From positions 1 to 49,200 of the forward strand of contig NZ_NPMS01000014.1 in NCBI RefSeq assembly GCF_002266285.1: a DNA stretch of 49,200 bases, in the 5' to 3' direction. Both the position numbers and the translations under genes were made by a program. The notes beneath the pieces were generated by a model that made no database searches, had not been told where the DNA came from, and saw nothing but the letters and a program-made list of their open reading frames with translations. Shown here one piece after another: positions 15,209 to 23,655 of the stretch. The first letter of the stretch is position 1; each line of letters opens with the position of its first letter. This stretch comes from Virgibacillus indicus (lineage in GTDB: Bacteria; Bacillota; Bacilli; Bacillales; Amphibacillaceae).

Positions 15209-16030
15209 ATGAAAAAATGGTTTATGATTTTTACTCTAATAATCTTAATAGTAATTTCAACCAAAATCTATTTTGATACCAATGACTTTATAGTAAATAA
15301 AGTTCAGTATCAAAGTGACAAAATTCCAGAGGGAAACGAATTTACAGTTTTACAAATTAGTGACTTGCATAATAAAAGCTTTGAAAAAAACAATGAAAAG
15401 TTAATCAATACCGCTGAAAATTTAAGCCCTGATATTATTGTTATTACAGGTGATCTCATAGATAGAAGCACAGATGATTTTACCAATGTTTTCTCTTTTA
15501 TAAAAAAAATAGTGACAATCAATAAAGAGATCTATTTTGTAACGGGCAATCATGAGTGGGAAAATGCTAATACCGAAGATTTTTTGGAGGGTCTACGTGA
15601 AAGAAATGTTAAGATATTAAGCAATCAAAGTACTCAAATTACTGCTGAAAATGTAACATTCAGCTTATCAGGAATCGATGATGCTTCAACAAATCATGAG
15701 GATATCACAGGAGCATTTCAAAATGTTGATCAAGATCTGTATACCATATTGCTGTCACACACCCCAAGTGTTACAGAGAAATACGAGGACATACCAGCTG
15801 ACCTAATTTTAAGCGGGCATACACATGGCGGACAGGTGAGATTACCGTTCATAGGTGCATTGGTTGCTCCTGACCAGGGATTTTTGCCAAAGTTTGATAA
15901 GGGTACCTTCAAAATTGGCCAGGACCAATATCTTTATATTGACAGCGGACTTGGTACAAGTGTTGCGCCTATCCGATTTTTAAATAAAAGCCAATTGAGT
16001 TTAATCAAAATTACTGGCAGCAGCGGTTAA
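15209..16030 (+). CDS. Membrane-anchored metallophosphoesterase (YkuE/YaeI-like)
   Basis: 273 residues. An N-terminal hydrophobic span (about 4-20) places the enzyme outside the cell or anchors it. The five metal-binding blocks of calcineurin-like phosphoesterases are complete: ISDLH (Asp52, His54), TGDLID (Asp82), GNHEW (Asn114, His115), LLSHTP, and SGHTHGGQVRLPF. The YaeI/YkuE branch includes phosphodiesterases such as UDP-2,3-diacylglucosamine pyrophosphatase relatives; the substrate here is unknown. Confidence 0.87.
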   Translation: MKKWFMIFTLIILIVISTKIYFDTNDFIVNKVQYQSDKIPEGNEFTVLQISDLHNKSFEKNNEKLINTAENLSPDIIVITGDLIDRSTDDFTNVFSFIKKIVTINKEIYFVTGNHEWENANTEDFLEGLRERNVKILSNQSTQITAENVTFSLSGIDDASTNHEDITGAFQNVDQDLYTILLSHTPSVTEKYEDIPADLILSGHTHGGQVRLPFIGALVAPDQGFLPKFDKGTFKIGQDQYLYIDSGLGTSVAPIRFLNKSQLSLIKITGSSG

Positions 16031-16032
16031 AA

Positions 16033-16122
16033 ATGGGAATTGACACCTCAGAAGCAGGACGAGCGTTAGTTGAAAAGTTAAATGAGAAGTCTTCAAGCAA
16101 TGGGTCGAATAAAAATAAATAA
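16033..16122 (+). CDS. Possible 29-residue small ORF
   Basis: ATG two bases after the phosphoesterase stop, 29 codons (starting MGIDTSEAGRALVEK) with a plausible helix and a Ser/Asn/Lys-rich end. There is no good ribosome site of its own, so it would depend on translational coupling. It may also be a fragment of a lost gene. Weakly supported. Confidence 0.25.
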   Translation: MGIDTSEAGRALVEKLNEKSSSNGSNKNK

Positions 16123-16129
16123 TACTAGC

Positions 16130-16171
16130 AAAAACGGTTGGTAACTTGTAAAAAGTGCTAAACGTTTTTTT
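16130..16171 (+). terminator. Probable intrinsic terminator
   Basis: AAAAACG (16130-16136) can pair with CGTTTTT (16163-16169), enclosing a smaller ACTT/AAGT-type stem, followed by more T residues. Confidence 0.55.
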
Positions 16172-16257
16172 ATTTCTTTAACAATTAATTCAAATTATAT
16201 AGAAATTGGAAAAATTCAGTGATATTATGGGATAAAAACAGAGGGAGAGGAATTTAA

Positions 16258-16749
16258 ATGGATTTTAAAATAAGAAAAATGGTAAAGAAAGATATACCGC
16301 AAGTTCAACACGTTGCAAAAACAAGCTGGAATGCTACATATGAAGGGATAATACCCCGAAATATTCAAGACAGTTTCCTCAGTAATGCTTATAACGATCA
16401 ATCGATGGAACGTCGCCTGGATGGTTCCCATATTTTTGTGGCAGAAACAGATGGTGAAATCGTCGGCTTCGCTAATTATTCTCCTGTTTCAGAGGACGGG
16501 AAAGCTGAGCTTGGTGCACTTTATTTGCGTCCTGAATACCAGGGGAAGGGTGCTGGGACTGCTTTTCTGGAAGAAGGAAAAGAAAAATTGGATGATGTTA
16601 AGGAAATATTTATCAACGTAGAGAAAGATAATGAGATAGGTAAAAACTTTTATAAAGCAAAAGGATTTGAGGTCGTCTCAGAGTTTGACGATAACTTTGA
16701 TGGTTATATTTTAAAAACTTTGCGTATGGTATTAAAAGTAAAGGAATAG
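16258..16749 (+). CDS. GNAT-family N-acetyltransferase
   Basis: 163 residues. The acetyl-CoA pyrophosphate loop is in YLRPEYQGKGAGTAFL and the usual conserved C-terminal strand/helix is FINVEKDNEIGKNFYKAKGFEVV. The N-terminus, IRKMVKKDIPQVQHVAKTSW, is the typical GNAT first helix. AGAGGGAGAGG gives the start. The substrate is not inferable. First of five GNAT genes in under 7 kb. Confidence 0.87.
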   Translation: MDFKIRKMVKKDIPQVQHVAKTSWNATYEGIIPRNIQDSFLSNAYNDQSMERRLDGSHIFVAETDGEIVGFANYSPVSEDGKAELGALYLRPEYQGKGAGTAFLEEGKEKLDDVKEIFINVEKDNEIGKNFYKAKGFEVVSEFDDNFDGYILKTLRMVLKVKE

Positions 16750-16804
16750 ATTACTATGAAATCTGATGTACAAAGGTTGTTCGGATGAGGATAGGGTGGG
16801 GTAA

Positions 16805-17167
16805 TTGGAAATCTATAATTTCAATAAATTTTCCGGAAAGAAAATCACAAAATTCAATTCTGATTTTGTGATGTCTCGGATTGTTAATACGGGTTCAGCA
16901 GTCCATGTTGGCTGTATGTATTTAGAGACGAATGGAGTTGTTGGTTATCATCAAGCAGTTGTTTCCCAATTACTTCTTATTCTGGAAGGTGAGGGAATAG
17001 TAAAAGGCGATCATAATAAAACTGTGCATGTGAAAAAAGGTGATGCAGTATTCTGGGAAAAGGGAGAATGGCATGAAACTGTATCAGAACTGGGATTAAC
17101 CGCGATTGTAATTGAAGGTGAAGAACTTGTACCTTTGTTATATAAGTCAGAAGCTGAAGATAATTAA
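16805..17167 (+). CDS. Small cupin-domain protein
   Basis: 120 residues from a TTG start after ATAGGGTGGGG. A single cupin barrel: motif 1 is degenerate (GYHQAVVSQLLLILEGEGIVKG) and motif 2 is GDAVFWEKGEWHETVSE. It keeps His in both motifs but lacks the full metal-binding HxHx3-4E set, so it may be a binding rather than catalytic protein. It sits between two GNAT genes at short spacing, probably in one transcript. Confidence 0.78.
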   Translation: MEIYNFNKFSGKKITKFNSDFVMSRIVNTGSAVHVGCMYLETNGVVGYHQAVVSQLLLILEGEGIVKGDHNKTVHVKKGDAVFWEKGEWHETVSELGLTAIVIEGEELVPLLYKSEAEDN

Positions 17168-17210
17168 ATATTGTTTTGTTAGAAATTAAATCGACAAGGG
17201 GAATTTCTAT

Positions 17211-17732
17211 ATGAAAATCAGAAAGGCTTCACAAAGAGACGCAGTAAAAATAGCAAAAGTACATGTGGACAGCTGGAAATCTACATATAAGGACATTCTT
17301 CCTGATAAACTTTTAAATAGCCTAACGTATGAACAGCGAACAAAATTATGGGAGAACAATCTGAAAGAACAACAGGTGTATATAGCTGAAAATAGTGGTG
17401 ATGAGATTATAGGATTTTCTGTCGGCGGGAAAGAAAGAACGGAAAAGTATGACGATTATAATGGTGAATTATTTGCCATATATATTTTGGAAGTGTACCA
17501 GGGAAAAGGTATTGGAAAACTCCTGTTGCGACCTGTAATTGATGAGCTAAAACAAATGGGAATTAATTCTATGATAGTACTGGTGTTAGAAGATAATCCT
17601 GCAAAGTACTTTTATGAATCTCTAGGTGCTAAAAAGATAGATACACTAAAAATTAAGATAGCAGGAGTGGAATTTAAAGAATTAGTTTATGGCTGGGAAA
17701 ATTTAGAGGATGTTAATCTTATTGAAGGATGA
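17211..17732 (+). CDS. GNAT-family N-acetyltransferase
   Basis: 173 residues. The CoA loop is LEVYQGKGIGKLLLRPV and the C-terminal signature is VLEDNPAKYFYESLGAKKI. The N-terminus is IRKASQRDAVKIAKVHVDSWKS. It has the same first-helix pattern (vHvdSWkstYkdilPd) as the 16258 gene, which suggests the two are paralogues. The next GNAT gene begins 6 nt after its stop. Confidence 0.87.
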   Translation: MKIRKASQRDAVKIAKVHVDSWKSTYKDILPDKLLNSLTYEQRTKLWENNLKEQQVYIAENSGDEIIGFSVGGKERTEKYDDYNGELFAIYILEVYQGKGIGKLLLRPVIDELKQMGINSMIVLVLEDNPAKYFYESLGAKKIDTLKIKIAGVEFKELVYGWENLEDVNLIEG

Positions 17733-17738
17733 ATAATT

Positions 17739-18641
17739 ATGCAAATAAATATCAGGAAATACGAGAGTCAAGATGAAGTTCAGTTAAAACATTTAATAAA
17801 ATTATGTTATGAGAATGAGAATCTGATTACTATTTCAAAGAGTCCAAAGATGAAGGTTGCATATTCAGCTTTTGATCAGAATAAACTAGTAGGCGCGGTT
17901 TTTGCCTGGAAGAATGATTTTCATCCTTTTTGTACTTATTTTCGATTACTTATCAGCCCGGAGTACAAGAAAGAAAAAATAGCGGGATTACTATTATCAA
18001 AGCTGCAAGAACAAGATGAAGTAAATCTTCCTCTCCAAACATCCATCTGGGAGACGAATGCCAGTCTATGTGAATTTTATAAAGCTACCGGGTTTGAAAC
18101 GGTTAGAAAAACCTATCTGCCCAGATTACCAGTATCAGATTTGGAAATATTCCTATCCATAAAAAACAATTACATAGATTATTCGTTGAAAACATTAGCC
18201 GAAATTACCACAGATAATCACATGATGGAAAAGCTGACTCAATTGGTTAAAAGAGCATATGAACAAACACACATGGCAAATCCGGTTGCTGAAATAGGTT
18301 TGGAAAAATGGAAAAGACTCATTTTGAGTGAGGATACTTTAACAAATGGAAGTTATGTTTACGTTGATTCAACATCCAGCGAGATTTTGGCATTTTCACT
18401 TCTTCATGAATCAGATAGCTCAGATACAGTAGAATTGGGTTGGAGTGGTTCGACAAATCACACGTCAATAAAGTTAATTCCACAGCTTATATTACAGCAG
18501 ATAATTTTTGCCGAGGAAAAAGAATATAAATATATGGAAGGTGAATTTGACACAACCAGTAAGTTTGCAATGGAAGTATTAAGGACAATTCCATTTCCGT
18601 CGTCTGCTGCTTGGGTCACATTTCAAAAGCATAAAAAATAG
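17739..18641 (+). CDS. Two-domain GNAT-like acetyltransferase
   Basis: 300 residues, about twice the size of a single GNAT domain. The N-terminal half has YFRLLISPEYKKEKIAGLLLSKL as a worn CoA loop and FYKATGFETVRKTY as the end motif. The C-terminal half (about 160-300) repeats the fold with a poor loop. One domain is probably inactive, as in other fused GNATs. Start 6 nt after the previous stop implies one operon. Substrate unknown. Confidence 0.75.
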   Translation: MQINIRKYESQDEVQLKHLIKLCYENENLITISKSPKMKVAYSAFDQNKLVGAVFAWKNDFHPFCTYFRLLISPEYKKEKIAGLLLSKLQEQDEVNLPLQTSIWETNASLCEFYKATGFETVRKTYLPRLPVSDLEIFLSIKNNYIDYSLKTLAEITTDNHMMEKLTQLVKRAYEQTHMANPVAEIGLEKWKRLILSEDTLTNGSYVYVDSTSSEILAFSLLHESDSSDTVELGWSGSTNHTSIKLIPQLILQQIIFAEEKEYKYMEGEFDTTSKFAMEVLRTIPFPSSAAWVTFQKHKK

Positions 18642-18652
18642 GAGGGACCGGT

Positions 18653-18931
18653 ATGGACGAGAATGAAAGGTATGAAAGAGCCAGGAAAAGGGTTGAAAAT
18701 CTAAAGGCATTTTACACCCATTTTACAGTTTTTATACTTGTCAACATCATGCTCTTTACGATTAACATGTTAAATGATCCTGGGCATTGGTGGTTTATCT
18801 ATCCGCTTGGCGGCTGGGGAATTGGATTAGTCGCACATGGATTGTCTGTTTTTTCTTTCGGCTTTTTTGGACCGGAATGGGAGGAAAGGAAAATCAAAGA
18901 ATATATGGAGAAGGACAAAAGAGATTTATAA
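18653..18931 (+). CDS. 2TM-domain protein
   Basis: 92 residues of the 2TM family: a charged N-terminal helix (MDENERYERARKRVENLKAFY), then two membrane spans (about 22-42 and 50-72, with GHWWFIYPLGGWGIGLVAHG) and a charged C-terminal helix. Such domains also occur attached to histidine kinases, but here it stands alone. AGGAGGGACC gives a strong start, 11 bp after the GNAT gene. Confidence 0.8.
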   Translation: MDENERYERARKRVENLKAFYTHFTVFILVNIMLFTINMLNDPGHWWFIYPLGGWGIGLVAHGLSVFSFGFFGPEWEERKIKEYMEKDKRDL

Positions 18932-19054
18932 AGATTCAATGTTCAGAGGCCAGTAACGGCTTCTTTTTTTATCAGAAAGATATGCAGGAAAAAAGTATTA
19001 ATTTGTCGAATTATTAAGTGAGGCTATATTCCAATGTTTTAGGGAGGAATTTGA

Positions 19055-19399
19055 ATGACACATAAGATGGGTTTATTTGATCAGCCGTTCCAGTCAATCA
19101 AATCTGGAAGAAAAACTGTAGAGGTACGATTAAATGATGAAAAGAGAAGGAAGGTCTCCATAGGTAATATTATTGAATTTGCAAAGGTTCCTCAACAAGG
19201 TGAAACGTTAAAGGTCGAAGTTCTGGATTTAAAAAGATATGACTCATTCAAAGAAATGTATGAGGATATTACTGCCGAAGATATGGGTGCTGAAGGGCGA
19301 TCGGTCGATGAGATGGTAAAGAATACATATAAAATTTATTCACCGGAACAGGAAAAAGTGTGGGGTACTTTGGCAATCACTATAAAATTGGTTAACTAA
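19055..19399 (+). CDS. ASCH-domain protein
   Basis: 114 residues. The pattern FDQPFQSIKSGRKTVEVRLNDEKRRKVSIGNIIEFAK is the ASCH fold (a PUA-like beta barrel proposed to bind RNA or modified nucleosides; some members are N4-acetylcytidine amidohydrolases). The conserved Lys and Glu of the active-site-like cleft (SGRKTVEVR) are present. AGGGAGGAATT gives the start. The α/β hydrolase gene follows by 24 bp. Confidence 0.83.
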   Translation: MTHKMGLFDQPFQSIKSGRKTVEVRLNDEKRRKVSIGNIIEFAKVPQQGETLKVEVLDLKRYDSFKEMYEDITAEDMGAEGRSVDEMVKNTYKIYSPEQEKVWGTLAITIKLVN

Positions 19400-19423
19400 A
19401 AACAGTCGAAAGGAAATGGGCTA

Positions 19424-20137
19424 ATGATCTTACATACAACTATAACAGGGGAAGGAGAGCCAATTGTACTTCTCCATATAGGCTTGCAAACAGGAGAAAT
19501 TGATTTCCAGGCACATCAGGAGTATTTCAAAGAAAATTACCAGGTGATTTCACCGGATCTGCGTGGGCATGGCAAATCTGTGTCGAATGAGTTTTCAAAC
19601 TTTTTACAGGACTCCGTACAGGACTTAAAAGATACTTTAGTTAATTTAGGGGTTGAAACTTCTCACCTAATAGGCTGTTCACTCGGTGCACTTGTCGGGT
19701 TGATGTTTGCGAAACAGTTTCCGGAAAATGTAAAAAGTTTAACGATTTCTGGTATTATTCCAGAAAAACCTGCAGATTGGGAAGAGCTGTCTGCTGAAGA
19801 TGTAAAGCAGCAAGCACAAATTTTGGAAAATAAAGAAGCCGTTGCGTATTTTGATTCCATACATAAAAGTAATTGGAGAGAGATATTGGAAATATCAAAT
19901 CACACTGATTGGTATCCATTCCATGAGACAGAAGATTTGTCTACGCTGAATATGCCTGTTTTATTTATAGTGGGTGAAGGAAGTTCAATTGAAACCACAG
20001 GGGCTATTACATATCCGAAGTCAAATAAAAACATTCATGTATCGATTATTCCATTTGCTGGTCACAACGTGCACCTTGAACAGCCAGAGATCCATAACAA
20101 AATAGTGGAGAACTTTTTGAGTGAAATTGAAGCGTAA
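19424..20137 (+). CDS. Alpha/beta hydrolase
   Basis: 237 residues. The nucleophile elbow is GCSLGA (Ser86), the oxyanion-hole region is VLLHIGLQTGEID, and the acid/base end is VSIIPFAGHNVHLEQPE. DLRGHGKS is typical of the esterase/lactonase branch. No signal peptide, so cytoplasmic. Substrate unknown. Confidence 0.85.
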   Translation: MILHTTITGEGEPIVLLHIGLQTGEIDFQAHQEYFKENYQVISPDLRGHGKSVSNEFSNFLQDSVQDLKDTLVNLGVETSHLIGCSLGALVGLMFAKQFPENVKSLTISGIIPEKPADWEELSAEDVKQQAQILENKEAVAYFDSIHKSNWREILEISNHTDWYPFHETEDLSTLNMPVLFIVGEGSSIETTGAITYPKSNKNIHVSIIPFAGHNVHLEQPEIHNKIVENFLSEIEA

Positions 20138-20193
20138 ATGTTTCGGTTTGAAAAACATAGGATCACTTCAATAGTAGAAAAAGGGTTGATAAC

Positions 20194-20787
20194 ATGAAGT
20201 ACTTTTCAATAGTAATATTAATTATTTTATCGTTATTAACCGCATGTTCTAATGAAGAAAAGGGCGATGCGGTTATAAAGGAAGCGGAACTGACAGATTT
20301 TGAAAAAAGCCTCATGGAGGTTGCTGGTGAGGAATCTTTTGCTTTTGATATTGAATTGAATAATGAGGATGTTAAGGAAGTGCACACTAAAATAGATTAT
20401 TACGAAAACGGAGAGTTTATCGATAGTTTATCGGAGTTTAGCAGCGCACTATCCGAATCAGATCTAAAGGAAACGATTCGGGCAGTTTTTATAAGACAGG
20501 GAATAACTGATCAAGAGGAACAATGGATTTCCTCTGTCATTACGGCAGATGGCTCTGGCAGTTCAACCATAAAAAATAAGATAGCTGATTCGGAGGAAAT
20601 GAGCTCAGCCTGGGGCGGAATACCATCATCAGCTTCATTAAACATAGGGGAGAAAAGGATTATTGCTTCCATTGTACATTCAAATAAGAATCAGGTTTCT
20701 GTGCTGAACAGTATTGAAACAGAAGCAGACATCAAAAGGGCGACAGATTATGAGCGGGCTTATCTGATTTCTGTTGAGCTTAAATAG
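20194..20787 (+). CDS. Lipoprotein, unknown function
   Basis: 197 residues with a short signal peptide and lipobox LTAC (Cys18). The mature chain is acidic. No domain recognised. AAAAGGGTTGATAAC gives the start. It is followed by a broken frame and then the NUDIX gene. Confidence 0.78.
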   Translation: MKYFSIVILIILSLLTACSNEEKGDAVIKEAELTDFEKSLMEVAGEESFAFDIELNNEDVKEVHTKIDYYENGEFIDSLSEFSSALSESDLKETIRAVFIRQGITDQEEQWISSVITADGSGSSTIKNKIADSEEMSSAWGGIPSSASLNIGEKRIIASIVHSNKNQVSVLNSIETEADIKRATDYERAYLISVELK

Positions 20788-20807
20788 TGGTACTGGAGAA
20801 AGCATGA

Positions 20808-20933
20808 AACTGCTTAATCTCTCTAATCTCAGGTGATGCATTTTATTCCCGTACAAAGGAATATGAACAGAACGAAGAAGAAACAAATCGGAGAATTAGA
20901 GAAATTGCTTTATATTTAGCTGGTTCGGAGTGA
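20808..20933 (+). pseudogene. Gene remnant with protein-like C-terminal tail
   Basis: After a stop at 20805-20807 there is an open frame without a start codon, whose last ~34 residues (SGDAFYSRTKEYEQNEEE and onward, ending LAGSE) look like a true protein tail. It may be what remains after deletion of a larger gene between the lipoprotein and NUDIX genes. Family not recognised. Confidence 0.35.
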
Positions 20934-20942
20934 GGTGTACAT

Positions 20943-21452
20943 ATGACAACAGCCTATGTAAATTGGGGAGAATCAAAAGTTAAACTGACATGGATTGCTG
21001 ACAATCGGCTTCCACAGAGGAACCTGATCACAAGCGTTCATGGATTTTGTTTTTATAATAGGGAGTTATTAATGGTAGATTTAAAAGATCGAGGCTGGGA
21101 TTTTCCGGGTGGACATATTGAGAAAGGTGAAACGCCGGAAGAATGCTTCAAACGCGAATCGATGGAAGAAGGGTATGTTTCGGGAGCATGCCATTTGCTT
21201 GGGTATATGGAAGTTAACCATCATGATAATCCTGTATGGAATGAAAATAGTCCTTATCCTAAAATTGGCTATCAAATCTTCTACCGGATGGATATTGAAG
21301 AATTACATGCTTTTGAAGGGAATTATGAATCTGCAAGAAGAATCTTCATTAATCCAAGGGATGGAGCTGATTATTACCAGGATTGGCATGAAATCTATCA
21401 ATCTATATTGGATAGTGCCTGCAGTTTTGCTGAAATGAGGGAAGGTAAATGA
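20943..21452 (+). CDS. NUDIX hydrolase
   Basis: 169 residues. The Nudix box GHIEKGETPEECFKRESMEE carries the catalytic Glu residues; the box ends EEGYVSG instead of the usual EExG, a small deviation. Nudix enzymes cleave nucleoside diphosphates linked to another group. The last codons overlap the next gene (ATGA), so the two are coupled. Confidence 0.87.
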   Translation: MTTAYVNWGESKVKLTWIADNRLPQRNLITSVHGFCFYNRELLMVDLKDRGWDFPGGHIEKGETPEECFKRESMEEGYVSGACHLLGYMEVNHHDNPVWNENSPYPKIGYQIFYRMDIEELHAFEGNYESARRIFINPRDGADYYQDWHEIYQSILDSACSFAEMREGK

Positions 21453-21733
21453 GAGTATTTTTGGAGTTATTTCGGATTATTTTAATTTTAGCGGTGCTTG
21501 GAGGGCTGGGTTGGTTTATTTTAAGTCAGGTGTATTCCAATAATTTGGCTGCAGAAGATTATCAGTGGCTTGGAGCAGTTGGTATTTATCTCATCCTATT
21601 TGTGTTTTACCGAAATAAACTGCAATTTACCGGATGGTATAAAGGAAAGGGAAGAACTAAACTTTCCATGAAGGTTTCACTATTAATGTTTATAGCAGCA
21701 ATAGTGCTGATCGCTGCACCATTCTTTTTATAG
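21449..21733 (+). CDS. Small three-span membrane protein
   Basis: 94 residues. Hydrophobic segments at about 5-26, 41-56 and 74-94 with a basic loop (GWYKGKGRTKLSMK) between the second and third. It begins inside the NUDIX stop (ATGA overlap), indicating translational coupling. No family recognised. Confidence 0.7.
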   Translation: MRVFLELFRIILILAVLGGLGWFILSQVYSNNLAAEDYQWLGAVGIYLILFVFYRNKLQFTGWYKGKGRTKLSMKVSLLMFIAAIVLIAAPFFL

Positions 21734-21835
21734 ATTTTATTGGGTAAATTAAAGCAACAGTAATACTTGTTTAATATCCTCTGAATAAAGGAATAATAAA
21801 AATAACCAAATTCCTACACGATGGAGGATCAAATA

Positions 21836-21940
21836 ATGGGAAGATTAATAAGAAAACTTATAAGATATGGACCAATCATCTATCCGATTGTGAAGAAGTT
21901 TTTAAATAAAAGGAAGAGAAAAAAAGAGTATAATCAATAA
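21836..21940 (+). CDS. 34-residue basic small protein
   Basis: ATG after a good GGAGG (spacing about 9), 34 codons beginning MGRLIRKLIRYGPIIYP and ending in a Lys/Arg-rich tail, then an intrinsic terminator. The amphipathic, strongly basic helix resembles short conserved Bacillaceae proteins that I remember as unnamed. The clean ribosome site plus own terminator support expression. It might associate with membrane or nucleic acid. Confidence 0.65.
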   Translation: MGRLIRKLIRYGPIIYPIVKKFLNKRKRKKEYNQ

Positions 21941-21945
21941 TACTG

Positions 21946-21982
21946 CACATGGGAAACCTTCACAGGATTCTCATGTGTTTTT
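21946..21982 (+). terminator. Intrinsic terminator
   Basis: CACATG...CATGTG with extended imperfect pairing (21946-21977) and five T residues, directly after the 34-residue gene. Confidence 0.75.
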
Positions 21983-22072
21983 CTGTGGAGCTCGGAAGGG
22001 AGGATAATCGAAATTTTTCCAGAATATAAAGTAATGAAAACAGAAAAATACTTTTAAAAATGGAGAAAAGAT

Positions 22073-22549
22073 ATGCGATTATACGTTAAAAACATGACTG
22101 AAAAATTTGCAGCAGAAATTCTAAGCTGGAAATACACGAAACCCTATGACTTTTACAATAGTGAATTGACGAGTGAAGCGCTCAGCGAAATGCTTGAGGA
22201 ATCATACTTTGCTTTAGTTGATAGTGATGATGAGCTGGTTGGATTTTTTTGCATAGGAGAGTCTGCCCAAGTGCCAGCCGGAAATCCCTTCGGTGCTTAT
22301 AATAAGGGCTGTGTTGATATTGGAATTGGAATGAAGCCTGTGCTTACTGGAAAAGGATGCGGTTATGAATTCTTAACATTTATCTTGAGTTATGTTCAGC
22401 AAAACTTCCCAGACCAAGCTATTCGCTTAACTGTAGCAACTTTCAACAAAAGAGCCATACATATTTATGAAAAAGTTGGTTTTACAAAGGAAAAGGCATT
22501 TCACACAGAAGCAGCAGAATTTATTACTATGGTTAAACAGGTTAACTAG
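22073..22549 (+). CDS. GNAT-family N-acetyltransferase
   Basis: 158 residues. The CoA loop is MKPVLTGKGCGYEFLTF, with Cys replacing a usual small residue. The end motif is TVATFNKRAIHIYEKVGFTKE, as in RimJ/RimL-type acetyltransferases. AATGGAGAAAAG gives the start. 20 bp before the next GNAT gene. Confidence 0.86.
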   Translation: MRLYVKNMTEKFAAEILSWKYTKPYDFYNSELTSEALSEMLEESYFALVDSDDELVGFFCIGESAQVPAGNPFGAYNKGCVDIGIGMKPVLTGKGCGYEFLTFILSYVQQNFPDQAIRLTVATFNKRAIHIYEKVGFTKEKAFHTEAAEFITMVKQVN

Positions 22550-22569
22550 ATGTCAAGGGGGAATTTAAA

Positions 22570-23076
22570 TTGGAAGTAAAACTACTAAATTCAGCAGATG
22601 CAGCTGCATACTGGGAGCTGCGGCTGGAAGCGTTAAAAGAAAATCCTGAAAGCTTCGCAACCAGCTATGAAGATGTGTTAAAAAGGAAGCAGCCTGTTGA
22701 GCAGGTTGCGGAAAACTTTAAAATGGATGGAAATTTCACATTTGGCGCATTTGATAATAAGCAATTAATTGGTGTGGTTACATTACTTCAGGAAAAACCA
22801 CAAAAATTAAACCATCGGGCAAATATTTTTGCAATGTATGTCACTCCTCTAAAACGAGAATCAGGTATTGGAAAAGCTTTATTAACAGCTGCGATAAAAA
22901 AAGCGCAAACAATGGAGGAAATTGAGAAAATAAATCTAACAGTGGTCACGAGTAATAAAGAAGCAAAAAGGCTTTACTCCAAACTAGGCTTCAACGTATT
23001 CGGAATGGAAGAAAAAGCAATTAAATTGAATAATTGCTATTACGATGAGGAACATATGGTTTTGTTTATGAATTAG
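22570..23076 (+). CDS. GNAT-family N-acetyltransferase
   Basis: 168 residues from TTG behind AAGGGGG. The CoA loop is YVTPLKRESGIGKALL and the end motif is VVTSNKEAKRLYSKLGFNVFG. The N-terminus (ADAAAYWELRLEALKENPESFATSYED) is very typical of one GNAT subfamily common in Bacillaceae. Substrate unknown. Confidence 0.87.
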   Translation: MEVKLLNSADAAAYWELRLEALKENPESFATSYEDVLKRKQPVEQVAENFKMDGNFTFGAFDNKQLIGVVTLLQEKPQKLNHRANIFAMYVTPLKRESGIGKALLTAAIKKAQTMEEIEKINLTVVTSNKEAKRLYSKLGFNVFGMEEKAIKLNNCYYDEEHMVLFMN

Positions 23077-23157
23077 CACGTCTAAAAACTGAAGCTCTTA
23101 CTAGATTATTCTTATCAAAAAAGTTATAGAGTTGTTAATTAGTATTATGCTTGCCAT

Positions 23158-23194
23158 ATGCCCTTTTCCCTATTCTGGGGATGGGGTATTTTTA
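23158..23194 (+). terminator. Intrinsic terminator
   Basis: ATGCCCTTTTCCC pairs with GGGGATGGGGTAT (some G-U pairs) followed by TTTTT, after the two GNAT genes. Confidence 0.65.
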
Positions 23195-23610
23195 AAGTTA
23201 TGGTACAAAAAAAACAAATATTTCTAATGATTTGCTTCAGTTGTAAAACAAACAGGAAAGAAAAGCATCAGTAAAGATAGTGGATACCCCAGAATTCCGG
23301 ATGCATTTAAACCAACATCAATATAAGTTGGCTTATAGATACGAAAGAATATTGAGCTAATTTGTTGATAATAAATATAAATGAGAATATCCTTTTTATG
23401 AAGTTCTTAAAAGATTATTGATGGTGCACTGGCAGTGGACTTCATCGCTATGCTATGAAGGTGGGGATTCAAACTCTCTCGTTAACATCTTCTCTTAGCT
23501 GGAGAAGTATTCAAGCCTATGTAAGGGGATGCACTCGAAATGAATTAGTGCGAGCAATTATTATGGTGGTTCGAATTCCAACTTCTTCATCATGAACTAT
23601 ACATATTAAA
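23195..23610. other. Gene-free stretch, origin unclear
   Basis: About 415 bp with stops in every frame and no supported gene. The part around 23430-23590 is richer in G+C and could be a worn remnant of a mobile element or structured RNA, but I cannot name it. Confidence 0.35.
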
Positions 23611-23637
23611 AAAGTCGCTCTATCACAAAGCGACTTT
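23611..23637. terminator. Hairpin copy 1 (AAAGTCGCT/AGCGACTTT)
   Basis: Perfect 9-bp stem with loop CTATCACAA-like, directly before the ribosome site of the 23656 gene. Nearly the same hairpin recurs at 24239-24264 after that gene. Confidence 0.6.
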
Positions 23638-23655
23638 AAAATTAAGGGGGATGAA

